DNA of 64,000 nucleotides from Oryza sativa Japonica Group (taxonomy: Eukaryota > Streptophyta > Magnoliopsida > Poales > Poaceae): the NCBI RefSeq assembly GCF_034140825.1, contig NC_089036.1:6667001-6731000 (forward strand). Direction: 5' to 3'. Both the position numbers and the translations under genes were made by a program. Below, in pieces: positions 40,303 through 56,895 of this stretch. Positions within the stretch are counted from its first letter, which is position 1. Every line of letters starts with the position of its first letter. The notes beneath the pieces are model-generated. The model worked only from the letters and a program-made list of their open reading frames with translations, was not told the DNA's origin and did not search any database.

Positions 40303-40396
40303 TAGCTGCAATATGCTTGCCTTCTTGATTTTGGTGGTAAGCTTGGGGTTCAAATCCTAGCTGTCGTATGCTTGCCTAGCTGTCGTATGCTTGCCT
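40303..40396. repeat. 19-bp tandem repeat beside a tRNA B-box-like motif
   Basis: The unit AGCTGTCGTATGCTTGCCT occurs twice in tandem at 40359-40396, and a diverged copy (AGCTGCAATATGCTTGCCT) lies at about 40304-40322. Between them 'ggggttcaaatccta' resembles a tRNA B box, so this may be a decayed tRNA-derived SINE. That is an inference only. Confidence 0.6.
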
Positions 40397-41486
40397 CCGC
40401 CCCTAGTAGGCTAGTACTGCTACTGATGTTCTATTTAAATTTAAATGTAAGCTGAAGATTTTGACAAATAGCCGATGAGTATTTAGTTAGCAAAGGATTA
40501 AGCTAAATCCAACTTTCATTTTTATAAATGGGAGTGGTTGGTGTGGGGATGAGCGTTGGAGGGAGTGGGGAGCTAAGGCCGGGCCGCAAGCTTTTGTTAG
40601 TGGGGCCGGGGTAGGAGGCTAAAGTAGCACCGCACGCGAATGGCGAGACCACCCACCCTATCTCCATTGCCGCCGCTCAAAAAGGCCACCACTGCAAACT
40701 GCAAAAGCTCGCCAGAATGGCTCTCCGTGCGCCACGGCGCGACGCGTGATCTGAACTCAGACAGAATTTTGTGGCCTGTGTGTTCATACGATTGATTAAT
40801 CGATCACTCCATCTACTCATGCTTCATATAGAAAAAAAAATCAAAAAAAAATTAACAAACAAGTCAAGAATGAATCATCTCGTCATCTTATAGGAGTATC
40901 ATCCTTAAAGACAGTGGCCAACAGAATGAGTGCGAGGGAGAACCAAAGTATGAAAGTCCGTATACAGCAATACAGGGCTGTGGCCGGTGTGCATACGTCA
41001 TCACCTGACTATGGTCACGTCAGCTGTCGATTAAGAGGCTTAGGCTCAGTTTGGCACAACTCCTCATACAAGATTTTGCGGGGGTTGGATATTCCTAACT
41101 TCACAAAAAATTATGGATCTAGATCTACAATTTCATGCATAAAGTGGATAAATCAATTTGTTCTTATTGTAGATGAAATTTTAAATTTTAAAAAAGTATA
41201 ATTTAATATAGAGATATTAAATCTACCGTGGATATAAAATCTGAAGCTCTTCTAGACATGATCTGTACTACCTATTGGCCTAGTGGCCCGTCACATTGTT
41301 GGGAATGCCATACGTGTGTCAATGGGCCATCCTGGGCCTTATTCAGGGCGACTCAAAATTTCGTTTCGTTTTGGTGTTAAAACGTGGACCTCAGCAAAGA
41401 TGAGCGAAATCCGTAAAATTAGACAAATTTAGTTTGATATTCGATAAAAACCGAAACAAGTGGTTTGTTAGTCTACTTGATACCGA

Positions 41487-42207
41487 CACTAATACAGAAC
41501 TAATTTTTTGGACGAGACTCCTTTTAGGGTGTAGACAGACCGTAACTGGTTGCACCTGCAAAAATCGATCGATATTTTCACATATGGCTCTTTAAGGGGC
41601 CAACATGTAAAAATTGATTTTCACAGGTGCACCTCTTAAGGGGCCACATGCGAAAATAAGCCTACTTTCGTAGGCAGGCCTATTAAGGATCCACCTAGAA
41701 GGTTAACTTACCTTCTCTTTTCCCTCTCAACACTTAAAATATTTTCAAGCATCATCCTTGTCCTCTTATCTCTCTCACCTCCTCTCCACCTTAGACTCCT
41801 CTCTTCTCTCTCTCACCTCCTCTCCTCCCTCTCACTGGGCGGCAGCGGGCTCGGCTATCTTGGGTGATCGGCGGCGGGCTCGGCCTGCAACAGTCGCCTT
41901 GGCTTCCTCGGGAGCTCAGCGATGGCAGGCTCAAGCAGGAGCGGCTAGCGGCGGGTGGATCTACCGCCGCTGGCCCCGCGACGGTCGGGTCCGCCGCCGC
42001 CGCCCTCGGGACGGCCGGATCCACGTCGCCATCGCAATCGCCATCTTGGTGGTAGGGTTTTGATTTTTTTTGGTTTTCTTTGTGCGGATGACACAAACAC
42101 CCGCATGCGAAAATAGCAATTTTCGTTTACACTTTCGGGCGGACGGGCGGCTCAACCTCACGCAAAAATAGAATCTAACCATTTGAAAAATGCTTTCTGT
42201 ACTAGTG
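41487..42207. mobile_element. Non-autonomous CACTA element (721 bp)
   Basis: The left end CACTAATACAGAA and the inverted right end CACTAGTACAGAAAGC are CACTA termini. The 3-bp duplication CGA flanks both sides (41484-41486 and 42208-42210). Subterminal repeats of the type 'ctttaaggggcca' and 'cttaaggggccac' are seen. The interior is GC-rich with a simple frame at 41758-42063, but there is no transposase. Confidence 0.85.
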
Positions 42208-43788
42208 CGACATACTATAATAAGATGTCCTAGCATTTCTTTTTGTTGTTGTAGTGGAGATGTCATAGCTTATTCTCATCATTCATCAAGGTTCATCATG
42301 AGAGAAATTTTACGGTTCTCGGGAAAGTATCTGGAGATATTAAAATTTTACACTAAAATGTAGTACCTTCTGATACCATTTTAAGTATGGTAAAATTACT
42401 CATCGTGTACAACGGATTTTATAACTCAGTACTACTCAATGTGACCATACTTCTCTCAGTTTCATTTTCATCGATATAACTTCACAGCACTAAATGAAGA
42501 AGAATGGTATTGGCAAATTAATAAACTTAACAAGAATGGAATCTAAAAATAAAAAAAGCTCTGACCTCACCAATTTCTCTGACACACAAAAAAGAACATA
42601 CCTGTCTCTATCTCTCCCCTCTCTCCCCTGTACACGTGTAGTGTGTACATCCACTAACAGTTTCTGGTTGATACATGCATGAATCAGCAGAGCAGATGGC
42701 TAGCTTAACTCAATTTTTGTTTTTAGCCTTTGCTGCACCTTCTTTAAAGAACAGAATTCTAAAGTGATAGCCACTAACCCATGGAGACTGTTTCATGTAG
42801 TTGACAAATCTACAGATTTGATTTGGTCCAAATTTATATATAGGCCTCAACATTCACGCACCCTCCCAAACTACAACATTGTGGCATATCATTCCATTAG
42901 CTTGTTTATACTAAAGTACATGACCTGCCGACTTAGCCATTTTTTATTTACTTCAAATCCTGAGTATAAACGTCAGATCTGACTGCAGATGAACTCCAAA
43001 TTCAGAGTTTCAGAGAGTTATTTATATATCAGTTACTCCTATACTTGCAGGGCATAAACAAAACCGGAAGGTCAAACAGTGAGGCCACCATGAATGTAAC
43101 CCTTATAATGTAGTATAAGAAATTAAGAGTCAATTTAAGTTTACCTGCCTATATCATGATTTGTTTGTGAGAGTTGTTGACAAATTAATTAGTCTTGTAT
43201 ATATGTCAGCTGATTAGTAAGGTAAGCTAATATTAGGCCATGTGTTTTCGGCAAAATTACTCTAAAATTCACTCTCTGAATTTGACAGATTAATTAGTCT
43301 CCTAACGCCAGTTGATAAGATAAGGCTAAGTGTTTCCTGTAAAATTACTCTAAAATTCTCACTCACTACAATAGTTTTCAAGTTAAGATTCAGTAATTGG
43401 TTTTATTAATTGAGATGTATAGCTACGATGTGGCGCTGAGGGTTGACAAAATGTTGTATCTTTAGTAAACAAAAGCACTGAAGCTTTTTAGCCATTCTGT
43501 TCATAGTTTATATATTTCTGTCTCAGCCTGCGAGGCAGAAATGTATATTACTCGTGTCCTTATCACTCTTGTGCTTTAAAAGACAAATTAAATCATTAAG
43601 AATTCTCTGCAAGTCAAAACACCAGGAGATGACGAGACTGATGATCAAGATTTGTTTTTTCTTAACAATGTTTCAGCCACCATTATTATTATTTTCTGTC
43701 AGAAGTCAATACATTTATTTCAGAATACTAGCAAGAAATCAACGCAATGCTCTGCACTACCTACATTTGTCAACGTTTCTAAGGCCAT
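42208..43788. other. Upstream region of CKX6, start of the duplicated segment
   Basis: From about 42715 onward the sequence matches the region upstream of CKX7 beginning at about 48755 ('cactaacccatggagact', 'gacctgccgac', 'tctctgcaagtcaaaac'), with many small indels. No separate gene. Confidence 0.6.
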
Positions 43789-43796
43789 CTATAAAT
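43789..43796 (+). promoter_or_regulatory. Probable TATA box of CKX6
   Basis: CTATAAAT lies 130 bases upstream of the start codon. The equivalent position upstream of CKX7 has CTATATAAAT in matching surroundings ('atgtc.tggagttttgacc'). Confidence 0.55.
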
Positions 43797-43859
43797 GTCT
43801 TGGAGTTTTGACCTAACTCACACAAGCTCTAATCGTCTCTTTCTCGGTTCATCACCTGA

Positions 43860-45730
<1,871 letters not shown>

Positions 45731-46059
45731 AATGGTAGTTTTGAGGTGAAGACTGAGTAGTTTAGGTGTTTGTGGATTCAATTTTGAGGTTATATAGGAT
45801 GAAAGTAAATTGAGTTGAATGCGAGAAGCTGAAATACTGGTCAGAACTCTGGAAGAAGGATTGTAGCTTTATTTTAGGAGATACATGTAGGAAAGTTAAC
45901 TGTATATCATTAATTTTATTAGGAGGTTGTTCTAGGTTGTATTTGCCACACTAATTTTTTTAGGATTTCTTTTGTTTAGCAAGGCATGCAAATGTAATAA
46001 ACATAGGAAGATTTGTACAAAGGAAATAAAGGGTTGCTTGAAATCATTTTATGTAGTTT

Positions 46060-47045
46060 GAATTTCGAAAAAAATATGAAATTGTTTTTTTTTCTCTGGT
46101 GTATGGTGATGATGCCATTCGGTGTTGGAATGTATTTTTCGAATTCATTTCTTGCACTAATTTTGATTTTTGATACATCCATTTTTCATATGTTGGTTGC
46201 AGATTTAACTTGAGTTTATAGTTCCCATATGTTAATGAAGGACACATTCCATAAATGTTGTGTTTGGTGCTATGTTTTTCTATTACCCACCTCCTTTTTT
46301 TATAATGAAATGCTTCGTTTTGGAATTGGTTGATGCAATACGTCCACTTTGTTAAAATAATATCATAAGAAGAAATAACATAAATGTTAATACAATGACA
46401 AGAACATTATAAAAAGTACGCACAGTTTGATTTTTGAGAAAGCAAATATGAAACCGCCACTTCTTTTGCTTGGTATGGTGATGATACCATTTGGTGGTGG
46501 GGTGGCTTTTGAAATTACTTTCTTGTTCTTATTTTAGGTATAACTATTTTCATATGTTTTCTTGCATATCCAACTTGAGTGTATAAGTTATGTATGCAAA
46601 TGAAAAAAATATTCTATAATATATGGGTGGAGGAATTCATAACAATTTTGTGGTTAGTGATCACATTTTCCATTAAGTCATCCTTTTTTACAATTAAATT
46701 GTTCATTTTGGAATAGATTAATGTAAGGCATCCACTTTGTATGTAAAAAATAGATCACAAGAAGAAAGGACATAATACTTAGACCAAGGCATGGAAATTA
46801 TGCAAAAGGGACCCATAAGCACTTAACAAAAAAGTATATCCTTCTTTCTAACAAATGACTACATAGATCATTGTGTTGCACACATCCATAACTTTTTGAC
46901 TTTGTGTTTATTTACACTTTGGAAAAACAAGGACAAGAATAAAAAATCGGAAGCGCTACAATATTGATAATGAAGGACACGATGGCCAAACAAAAATCAC
47001 ACCACAATGTTTCTACATAGCCACGCTAGCAAACTTGTTATGAAA
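46060..47045. repeat. Repeated 3'-flank module downstream of CKX6
   Basis: Two diverged copies lie in tandem (about 46060-46380 and 46440-46760): each has 'tggtgatgatgccattcggt' or a close variant, then 'cttgc...tttcatatgtt', 'aacttgagt' and an 'acaattaaattgttcatttt'-type segment. The right part (46735-47045) is repeated again at about 48480-48730. The same module lies downstream of CKX7. Nothing in it looks coding. Confidence 0.7.
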
Positions 47046-47059
47046 TAGTTTAAACTAGG

Positions 47060-48080
47060 TGATGGGTGATATTGGAACTAGGGTTCCTCACATCGCAAAC
47101 ATGGGGCAGCTTGGTGCCATGACATCCATTCCCCGAGCTCTAAAGGGTAGCACCGGTCTGTCGTGATGATCATGCACCCTGATGGACTCGGTTGAAAGTG
47201 CGGTCCGATGAAGACTAGCTTCTTGGGGGTCCCGAGCAAGTCGTCCCCCGAGCACCCATCAAGGCCGTATCCCCGATCTCTTGGGATGTGCTGTCTAGAG
47301 CATGGTTGGCCCCAAGCACCTACGGTCTACCTAGCGCCGCAAGAAAGTGCTCAAGAGTCAAACTGCTTCTAATGGATTTAATGTGTTGGAGCGATGAGTG
47401 TCGTCCCTCTTGGGGCAAGATTACAAATATCTACCTGTCCATGCATGCAGCACAGGGGACATGATGAACCTTATCATCTATCCGTCGAGGAACGATGTGG
47501 CTGGTAGGCGGTACGGTTCACTTTGTGAAGTCGTCTGGCCCACCACATTTTGCCCACTCCACATGGACACCGATAGGTGGGGCCACGGGGCACTGACTAT
47601 GGATGACGACGCCCTCATTAAATCACCCTAAAGCTAGTGGGTACCAATTGAGGGCACATGGCAGGTGCTCACGCCCCTTCCCCCTTCGGCTCTGCTCGAA
47701 AGAGGACCACAACAATGAGCATAATGGGCAAGTTGGGATAGCATGAAACCCGAAGGAAGATGTTGTCAGGTTAAGCTAGATGTAGTCTATGACATGTACC
47801 CTTAACCCATCCCTTTGGTACGATCATTGTGCTTCCACCTGGATTCTATAAGGGGAGGGACTGAAACCATGAGAAAGGGTTGGAAAATTCTAACTGGAAC
47901 TTAGGCAAAGAAATAGCACACAACACACAGGAGTTCGGTATTACACCCCTGAGCGGCCTGAACCTGTCTAAGTTCTCCTTGATTATTTCTTTTCCCGTTC
48001 CGAGGTAGCTCAAGGTCTTCCTCCCCTAGCCTAACTCAAAGGGGTCCCATCGGGTCCCTGCTACTGGTGTTCACCCATCG
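47060..48080. mobile_element. Probable solo LTR, Ty3/gypsy type
   Basis: A block of about 1 kb begins TGATGGGTGATATTGG and ends GTTCACCCATCG, inverted short ends of LTR type. It contains a promoter-like 'ctataaggggaggg' at about 47848, followed by 'acacaggagttcggtattac', the usual arrangement of an LTR. Composition differs from the AT-rich surroundings. No internal retroelement genes remain, so it is a fossil. A target duplication could not be defined. The family assignment is an inference. Confidence 0.5.
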
Positions 48081-48111
48081 ATAGCAAAGACATAATACTT
48101 ACTCCCTCCGG

Positions 48112-48462
48112 TTTTAAATTAGTTGACGCTTGGAGCTTGGACACTTTGGATGAAAAAACTTGACGTTTTAGCCTCATGTGATTATTTTAGACTGATTTAC
48201 TCTTGTATGGCTGCATGCATGCAAATCACATTTAGTGACTTGATGCATCGAGTCCTGCACAACACTGCATCCTCTCCTACATCACATTAACCTGATGCAT
48301 CGGGACAAGCAGCCACAACCACTAGGTTAAGAGGATGTGATTGTTAGATGTGCCGTCCTAATGTATTTAGTATGGGTAAAACATGAATATGCACCCTAAC
48401 TAACTATTTCTTGATATGTGAGATCCTACCAAAAATATCAATTAATTTGAAACCGGAGGGAG
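48112..48462. mobile_element. Stowaway-like MITE (351 bp)
   Basis: CTCCCTCCGGTTTTAAATTA at the left and the inverse TTAATTTGAAACCGGAGGGAG at the right, with TA on both sides (48110-48111 and 48463-48464). It interrupts the repeated 3'-flank module between 'gacataatactta' and 'agaattaataagg'. Confidence 0.85.
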
Positions 48463-48754
48463 TAAGAATTAATAAGGCGGAAAAATCATGAAAAGGGACT
48501 CGTAAACACTTGCCCCCCTCCCCCCCCACCCCCCCAAAAAAAAATCCTTATTTCCAACAATTGACTATATAGACCACAGTGTTGCACACACATGTAACTC
48601 ATTGACTTTACGTTTAATTACACTTTGGAAAAAAAGGGACAAGAATAGAAAATCGGAAGAGCTACAATATTGAAAATGGAGGACATGATGGCTAAACAGA
48701 AAATCACACCACAAGGTTTAGCTTTGTTTTTTTTCGTTTTCTTTTTTTGGCTTT

Positions 48755-50081
48755 GCTTGCTGCAGCTTCTTAAAGAACAGAGATGATCGCCACTAACCCA
48801 TGGAGACTATTCCGGTAGTTGACATATCTTCAGATTTGATTTGGTTGAAAATTATATATATGGCTCTACATTCCCGCATCCTCCCAAACTACAACCTTGT
48901 AGTATTTCATTTCATTACCTTGTTTATCTTGTTTATGCTAAAGTAAATGACCTGCCGACATAGCCATTTTCTATTTAGTTCAAATCTTCAGTATAATATT
49001 TGTTTGAAACTTTCTGTAGAAGTTTCTGATAGGATTGCACACGATCAAACTCCAAATTCAGAGTCTATGTTATATATATATGCCGGATATAAACAAAACG
49101 GAAGGTTAAACAGAGAGGACACCATGAATGTAAGCCATATGATGTACCGAGTAAGATAGTAAGAGTCAATTTAAGTTTACCTGCATATAGCATGATTTGT
49201 ATATGATTTGTTAGTGAGAGTTGTTGACAGATTAAGTCGTCCTGCATCTCAGTTGATTATGAAGGTAAGCTAACATTAGGCCAAGTCTGTAAAATTACTT
49301 TAAATTTCATGCATTAAATTTGACGGACTAATTGGCCATGAAATTTTTTTTTCTAAAGATTGATTACTTAATTAACACAATAAATTTATATTTTCAGAAA
49401 TAAACTTCATAAATATCTTAGAATAAGTGATCTAAACAATAAAGAAGCTTTTTTTTATAAATATATATTTAGAAGCGTAGAACAAATAATCCATAGGAAA
49501 AATCTTGAAAAAAAGCTTTGAACAAACTGGTCACAAATAGCTCGGAAAAAGTGATCTCCTAACACCAGTTGGTTCTGAGATTTAAGACAAGACAAGGCTA
49601 AGCTAGGTGTTTGCTGTAAAGTTACTCTAAAATTTGCACGCTCTAAAATTGTTTTCAAGTTAAGATCCACTATTTGGTTTATTGAGAATTTGAGATAGAT
49701 AGTTATGATGTGGTGCTGAGTGAGTGTTGACAAAAATTTGTATCTTTAGCAAACAAAAGCAGTAGTGAACCTACCAGAATGGTTCAAAATCTTAATTTTT
49801 TTAGACATAGTGTTCATAGTTTATAAATGTCTCAGCCTGCAAGACAGAAATATAGTATTACTTTCTTTGTTCTTTAAAAGGCAAAATCATTAAGAATTCT
49901 CTGCAAGTCAAAACATCAGGAGATGACGAGACTGATCAAGTTTTGTTTTCTTCTAACAATGTTTCAGCCTCCATTATTCATTTTTCTCTCAGAAGTCAAT
50001 CCATCAGAATACTAGCAATAAATCAATGCAATGCTGTGCACTACCTACATTTGTCAACGTTTGTAAGGCCAAAATGCTACC
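48755..50081. other. Upstream region of CKX7, duplicate of the CKX6 upstream region
   Basis: It aligns by eye with about 42715-43790. A stretch of roughly 215 bases at about 49340-49552 has no counterpart upstream of CKX6. No separate gene. Confidence 0.6.
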
Positions 50082-50090
50082 TATATAAAT
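50082..50090 (+). promoter_or_regulatory. Probable TATA box of CKX7
   Basis: TATATAAAT lies about 135 bases upstream of the start codon, at the position equivalent to the CKX6 TATA box. Confidence 0.55.
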
Positions 50091-50182
50091 GTCATGGAGT
50101 TTTGACCCAACACAACACACACAAGCTAATCATCTCTTTCTCTAATCAGTCCATCACCTGAGCTGAGCAGCAAAGCATCTGA

Positions 50183-52053
<1,871 letters not shown>

Positions 52054-52469
52054 TCGGTCAAATGATAATTTTGAGGTAAGGAGGAGTATAGATAATTAGG
52101 TGTTTAGGGATTTAGTTTTGAGGTAACGGAGGGTGAAAAGCAAGTTAAGTTGCTTGTGAGAAGCTGAAATGCTGATAAAACCCAAAGAACTCTAGAAGAG
52201 GGATTGCAACTTGTTCTTAGAAGATATATGTAGAAAAAAAAATCTGGATATGGTTGATTCAATTAGGAGGATGCTGTAGGTTGTAGTTGCCACGTTATTT
52301 TTTTTTAGGTTTCCTTTTGTTTAGCAAGGCTTGTAATGTTACACACACGTTAATGAAACGATTCAAAGGGAACAAACTAAGGTTGTTTGAAATCATTCCG
52401 TGTAGTTTTGACTTTTGAGAAAGATCATGAAATCATTCTGTGTAGTTTAATCTTTTGAAAAAGAAAGCT

Positions 52470-53000
<531 letters not shown>

Positions 53001-53070
53001 TACATGGGCTACATGGCCCTTAATTTCAGCCCATCTTTTGAGCCTAGCCTTAACAATCAATCCTTGGAGG

Positions 53071-53873
53071 GAGTAAGTTCACATACCGTCCCTCAATTTT
53101 ACACTGTGTTTGTTTGACATCACTTATCCTCAGTTCTAGAAATCTTCGTCCCTAAACAATACAAAACAGTTCAATTTAGGTCCTATAGCAGTATAGATGC
53201 CTGGTTTTACTGATGTGGCATCCTAGTCAGCAAGAAAAGATTAAAAAAAAGTATATGGGACCCACATGTAAGTGAGAAAAAAATGTAGGGTCCACATCTT
53301 CATTTTTCCTTCTCTTTTCTCTTTTCTTTTATTCTCTTTCCTTCTTCAGCCGCTGCTGTTGGGAATCTACCACGGTGACGACGTGCAAAAGGATAAGCTC
53401 CGTGAGAGGCGGCGGCGGCGGGCGAGAGCGGCAGTCGCATCTTCCTCCTCTCCCGCCGGCACAGCCCGCAACCTCCCCCCCTCTCCCGCCAGCCTCTTCC
53501 CCCCTCTTCTCTGGCTGGCCTCCTCCCCTCTTCTCCCACCGTCGCCGCCGCCGCTTCGCTCCACTCCGCCGCCCGCTTCCGTGCAAAGAGAAAACAAAAG
53601 AAGAGAAAAAGGAACATAGAAGAAGAAGAAAATTTTAAAAAAAGAAGTAAATGGTGGAAAGAAGGTATGCGGGTCCCACATTTTTTCTCACTTACACGTG
53701 GGCCCAGATTGCTGAGGATGCCACGTCAGTGAAACCACTCATATATACTATCATAGGACGTTGATTGCACGGTTTTAAACATTTGAGGGGTGAAGATTTC
53801 TGGTTTTGGGGATTAGGAAGGCCATACACACTCGACGTAAAGTTGAGCGACGGCAGGTAAATGGATGAGTCTC
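53071..53873. mobile_element. Probable non-autonomous MULE-like element
   Basis: Long imperfect inverted repeats are seen: left 'agtaagttcacataccgtcc' with 'ctcaattttacact', right (inverted) 'catttacctgccgtcgctca' with 'actttacg'. Inner matches include 'gatgtggcatcc' against 'ggatgccacgtc' and 'gggacccacatgtaagtgag' against 'ctcacttacacgtgggcc'. The layout and GC-rich centre (53390-53590) resemble the 30003 MULE. No 9-bp duplication was found, so the ends are approximate. Confidence 0.6.
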
Positions 53874-53876
53874 CTG

Positions 53877-53934
53877 TGACGTAAAGTCAGAGAGACTACA
53901 CGTCAGTGACCCACATCCCTCTGACTTTACGTCA
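53877..53934. repeat. Perfect 16-bp inverted repeat (hairpin)
   Basis: TGACGTAAAGTCAGAG at 53877-53892 is perfectly inverted at 53919-53934, with a 26-base loop. A related 'gacgtaaagttgag' lies at 53834. It adjoins the MULE-like element and may be part of its old terminus. Confidence 0.85.
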
Positions 53935-56737
53935 GAGGAGCGACATGCTTGGCAACTCTCTAAGGTGGCATTTGTTTCTACTGAAGATAAACGATAGAAA
54001 AAGTTGATAGAAAAAAATTAGTACATGATTAATTAAGTTTTGATTATTAAAAACTTAAGAAATAGATTTATCTATTATTTTAAAGCAACTTTTATAGAAA
54101 AATTTCATACGATATGTACCGTTTAGCATTATAAAAAACATGCTAATAGAAATCAAGATAAAATATATATCTTAATCAGAAAAAAGAGATGAGTACTGGG
54201 AGTCTTTTTTTTATAATGGATAAAAATCTGGCTCTATATCCACATGTGGATATACACCGCCATTTTGTTGTTAGATAAGCGAACTAATAGTAAGATTAGG
54301 ATGAATATTTGATTTTTTTTTCAAGTCCCGGTATTTTGTTTGACATATAGAAGTGGTGGGAATTGGTAGAGAGATTAAATAGAGATAAGATCTCAAGGAA
54401 AAAGAAATATACGGTTGAAATTTATTTGGATAATGCAAAGAAGGAATTGTCTTTCAACTCTCAGCCCCTTATATTAAGGAGGGTTCCCTCAATCGTCATT
54501 CTCATCGCACCAAAATCCCACATCCATTAACCAAAGAATCAAACGAACCAAACATTAGCCGCATCCCTCCAAACTTTACTGTCTTTCTTGTAAATATCAC
54601 GGTATATTCACACTAAAAGATGAAAAAAAAATGAAAACTAACATGAGACTGTGTTACCTTATCAATGGGAGGAACTTCCGGCTGAGCTGCTAGCTTATGT
54701 GTAGTACGTGTAATTATATATCTTAAAAGAAGATTATGTGTACTGTATATCACAAAAATAATTGATACATCTGCATTGCACTTAAAGTATGTGGTAGTAT
54801 ACAATATCCTCTTTTAAAACCTCGTAAAAAATTTCCTCTCTAAGAAAATAATATTAACTCTATTTTACTTGTAGTTTAAAGGGCCGTCATAATAAGAAAT
54901 GTACATGTTTTATCATTAGATTTTTTTAAATCACTTGTAAAATAATCAAATTATTAAAAATAGCTGCAAGAGAGTATTTTTGTGATAGATATATACTAAT
55001 GTTATTTCCGCATTTATTCTTTTTTATATTAGTGAGTATAATTTCAAGATTTAGCCAAAAATCTATTTAAAACAACATCTATCTATATGAAAACATATCC
55101 AATATTTAGCACCCTCCAAAGGAAACTACTCTCCTTTTCTAACCGGTGAGTAGTTTCTTTTCCATATGAAAACAATCCAATATTCTGTACATTGCAATGG
55201 GCCCATCTGACCCAGAATAGGCCAGGACTGTGGATCAAGTTTAAACCATTGGATCATCCAATTTATTTTATTAACCAATCTTAATTTCTTAATTTTGTTT
55301 TTATGGGGAGGCAGTGGTTACACTTCACGCGACGTGTGCACAACGTGGAGAGGAGAGGATGGACACTCTGCTTTTTAGTAGATAAGCATTTATAGGATTT
55401 AAATTATATATATAATATAAAGTATTTAAAATTTAAAACTTAATTTTAATTTATAGTTGATTTAATGGTTTTAGTTGCAATTTGTTTACCAGCATTGGTT
55501 TTCACGACGTTTTAAGTCGCTAAGAACAATATGTCTAAAAGGTTTACTCATAAGTTATTTTCTTATTGTTAATAAGCGTTATGACTTATAATCAGCTGTA
55601 CGCCAAGCGATGGGCTGCTAAAAATATTTATATTTAGGAGAGGAGGGTATATGTACTAGCTAGTGGTACTTCTCAGTTCTTATAGAGAAATAAAGGGTGG
55701 TATAATGATATTGCCATGTGGGATGAAGGCATCAAAAGGTACAAAATAAAATGTCCAAATGCATGGATACACAAGTTTCTGACATGCTCATGGCGTACCC
55801 CTGGCTTGTACAGTATCAGGTAAGGTCCCTACTACGTACTAGCCATGTTCGAATGATCGATGGTAATCATTCATAACCATTTAGTCTCGTCTAGTTGGTA
55901 GACCACTTAACCTCAAATCTTTTTGTCCACTAAGCTATTAAAAATGATCTCACTTTACTCCCTCATGATATTTGTATATTTGTCTCTTTTTACATATGGC
56001 ATATTTTAAATTGAAAATATATGAGATATGATAGGGAGCATTATATATACCTCATGCCTTAGATTTTTCTTGAAATTTTTTATCACTATTTGCATAGGTT
56101 AGAAGCAATTGGGATTGATTCAAAAATCAGGATTTATAACTGAATGGAAACTTTCATAGAGAAATTAGAAGTATTTTTCACAGGTTATATTGTTATGGTT
56201 CTAAAAAAATAAACATATTTGTATAAAGAGTAAAAAAGGAAACATAGAGAAGGAAAATATTGTTCAGCGTAAATTAAAGAAGCCGAAAAATGCTATGGAA
56301 GGTTAAGTGTGATAAAATGGTAAATTGGCATTGTAGCTCAACACGATCTTTTGCTAATTACTATACCTATATATGTAACTTCTATATAGATGGTATCCAT
56401 TGTACCAATTATTAGAAGGTAAAGCGCAACATGTAAATATACCGCATCATTATCTACTAGCAATTACTATACAAAGCATCTTAATTCACATGCAGGCATG
56501 ACACATTTAAAATATCATATTATATAGTTGAACATATATAAGTATGTTAAATCATCTTTCTTACATTATTTTTCACAATATTTTAACATTTACTATTTCT
56601 ATAATATTTAGCATATATATTCATTCATTTCATAGTAAAGCACAATGTATCACCCAATTACTATCTTATAAGATGCATTAAATAATTTTCGGATTGGATT
56701 GGCTACAAATTGTGTCGTTTGTTTTCAAATCCTATAT
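53935..56737. other. AT-rich intergenic region
   Basis: No gene recognised. Segments around 55400-55610 ('ttttaagtcgctaagaacaat', 'ttataatcagctgtacgcc') resemble common rice MITE text also hinted at near 38860, but I could not define ends. Confidence 0.4.
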
Positions 56738-56895
56738 CACTACTATGAAAACGATTTCCGTAGATGAGATCCTTTTTTTCTTTCCTTGGCGGGTATGTTT
56801 TTTGGCATCATAGGTGAATGGGGGACGGGGGGCGAGAATTTTTGGCACCATAGACCATTTTTGACCACCTAGAAAAAATAGTTTTTCTAGTAGTG
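56738..56895. mobile_element. Miniature CACTA element (158 bp)
   Basis: CACTACTATGAAAACGATTT at the left and the inverted CACTACTAGAAAAACTATTT at the right, flanked by the 3-bp duplication TAT (56735-56737 and 56896-56898). No coding capacity. Confidence 0.85.

Larger units (their letters stand above)
39279..41486. other. Spacer between the CASP-like gene and a CACTA element
   Basis: It holds the CASP-like promoter, one degenerate Stowaway and a short tandem repeat (both listed separately). The region 40520-40760 is mildly GC-rich but has no credible coding frame. Confidence 0.4.
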
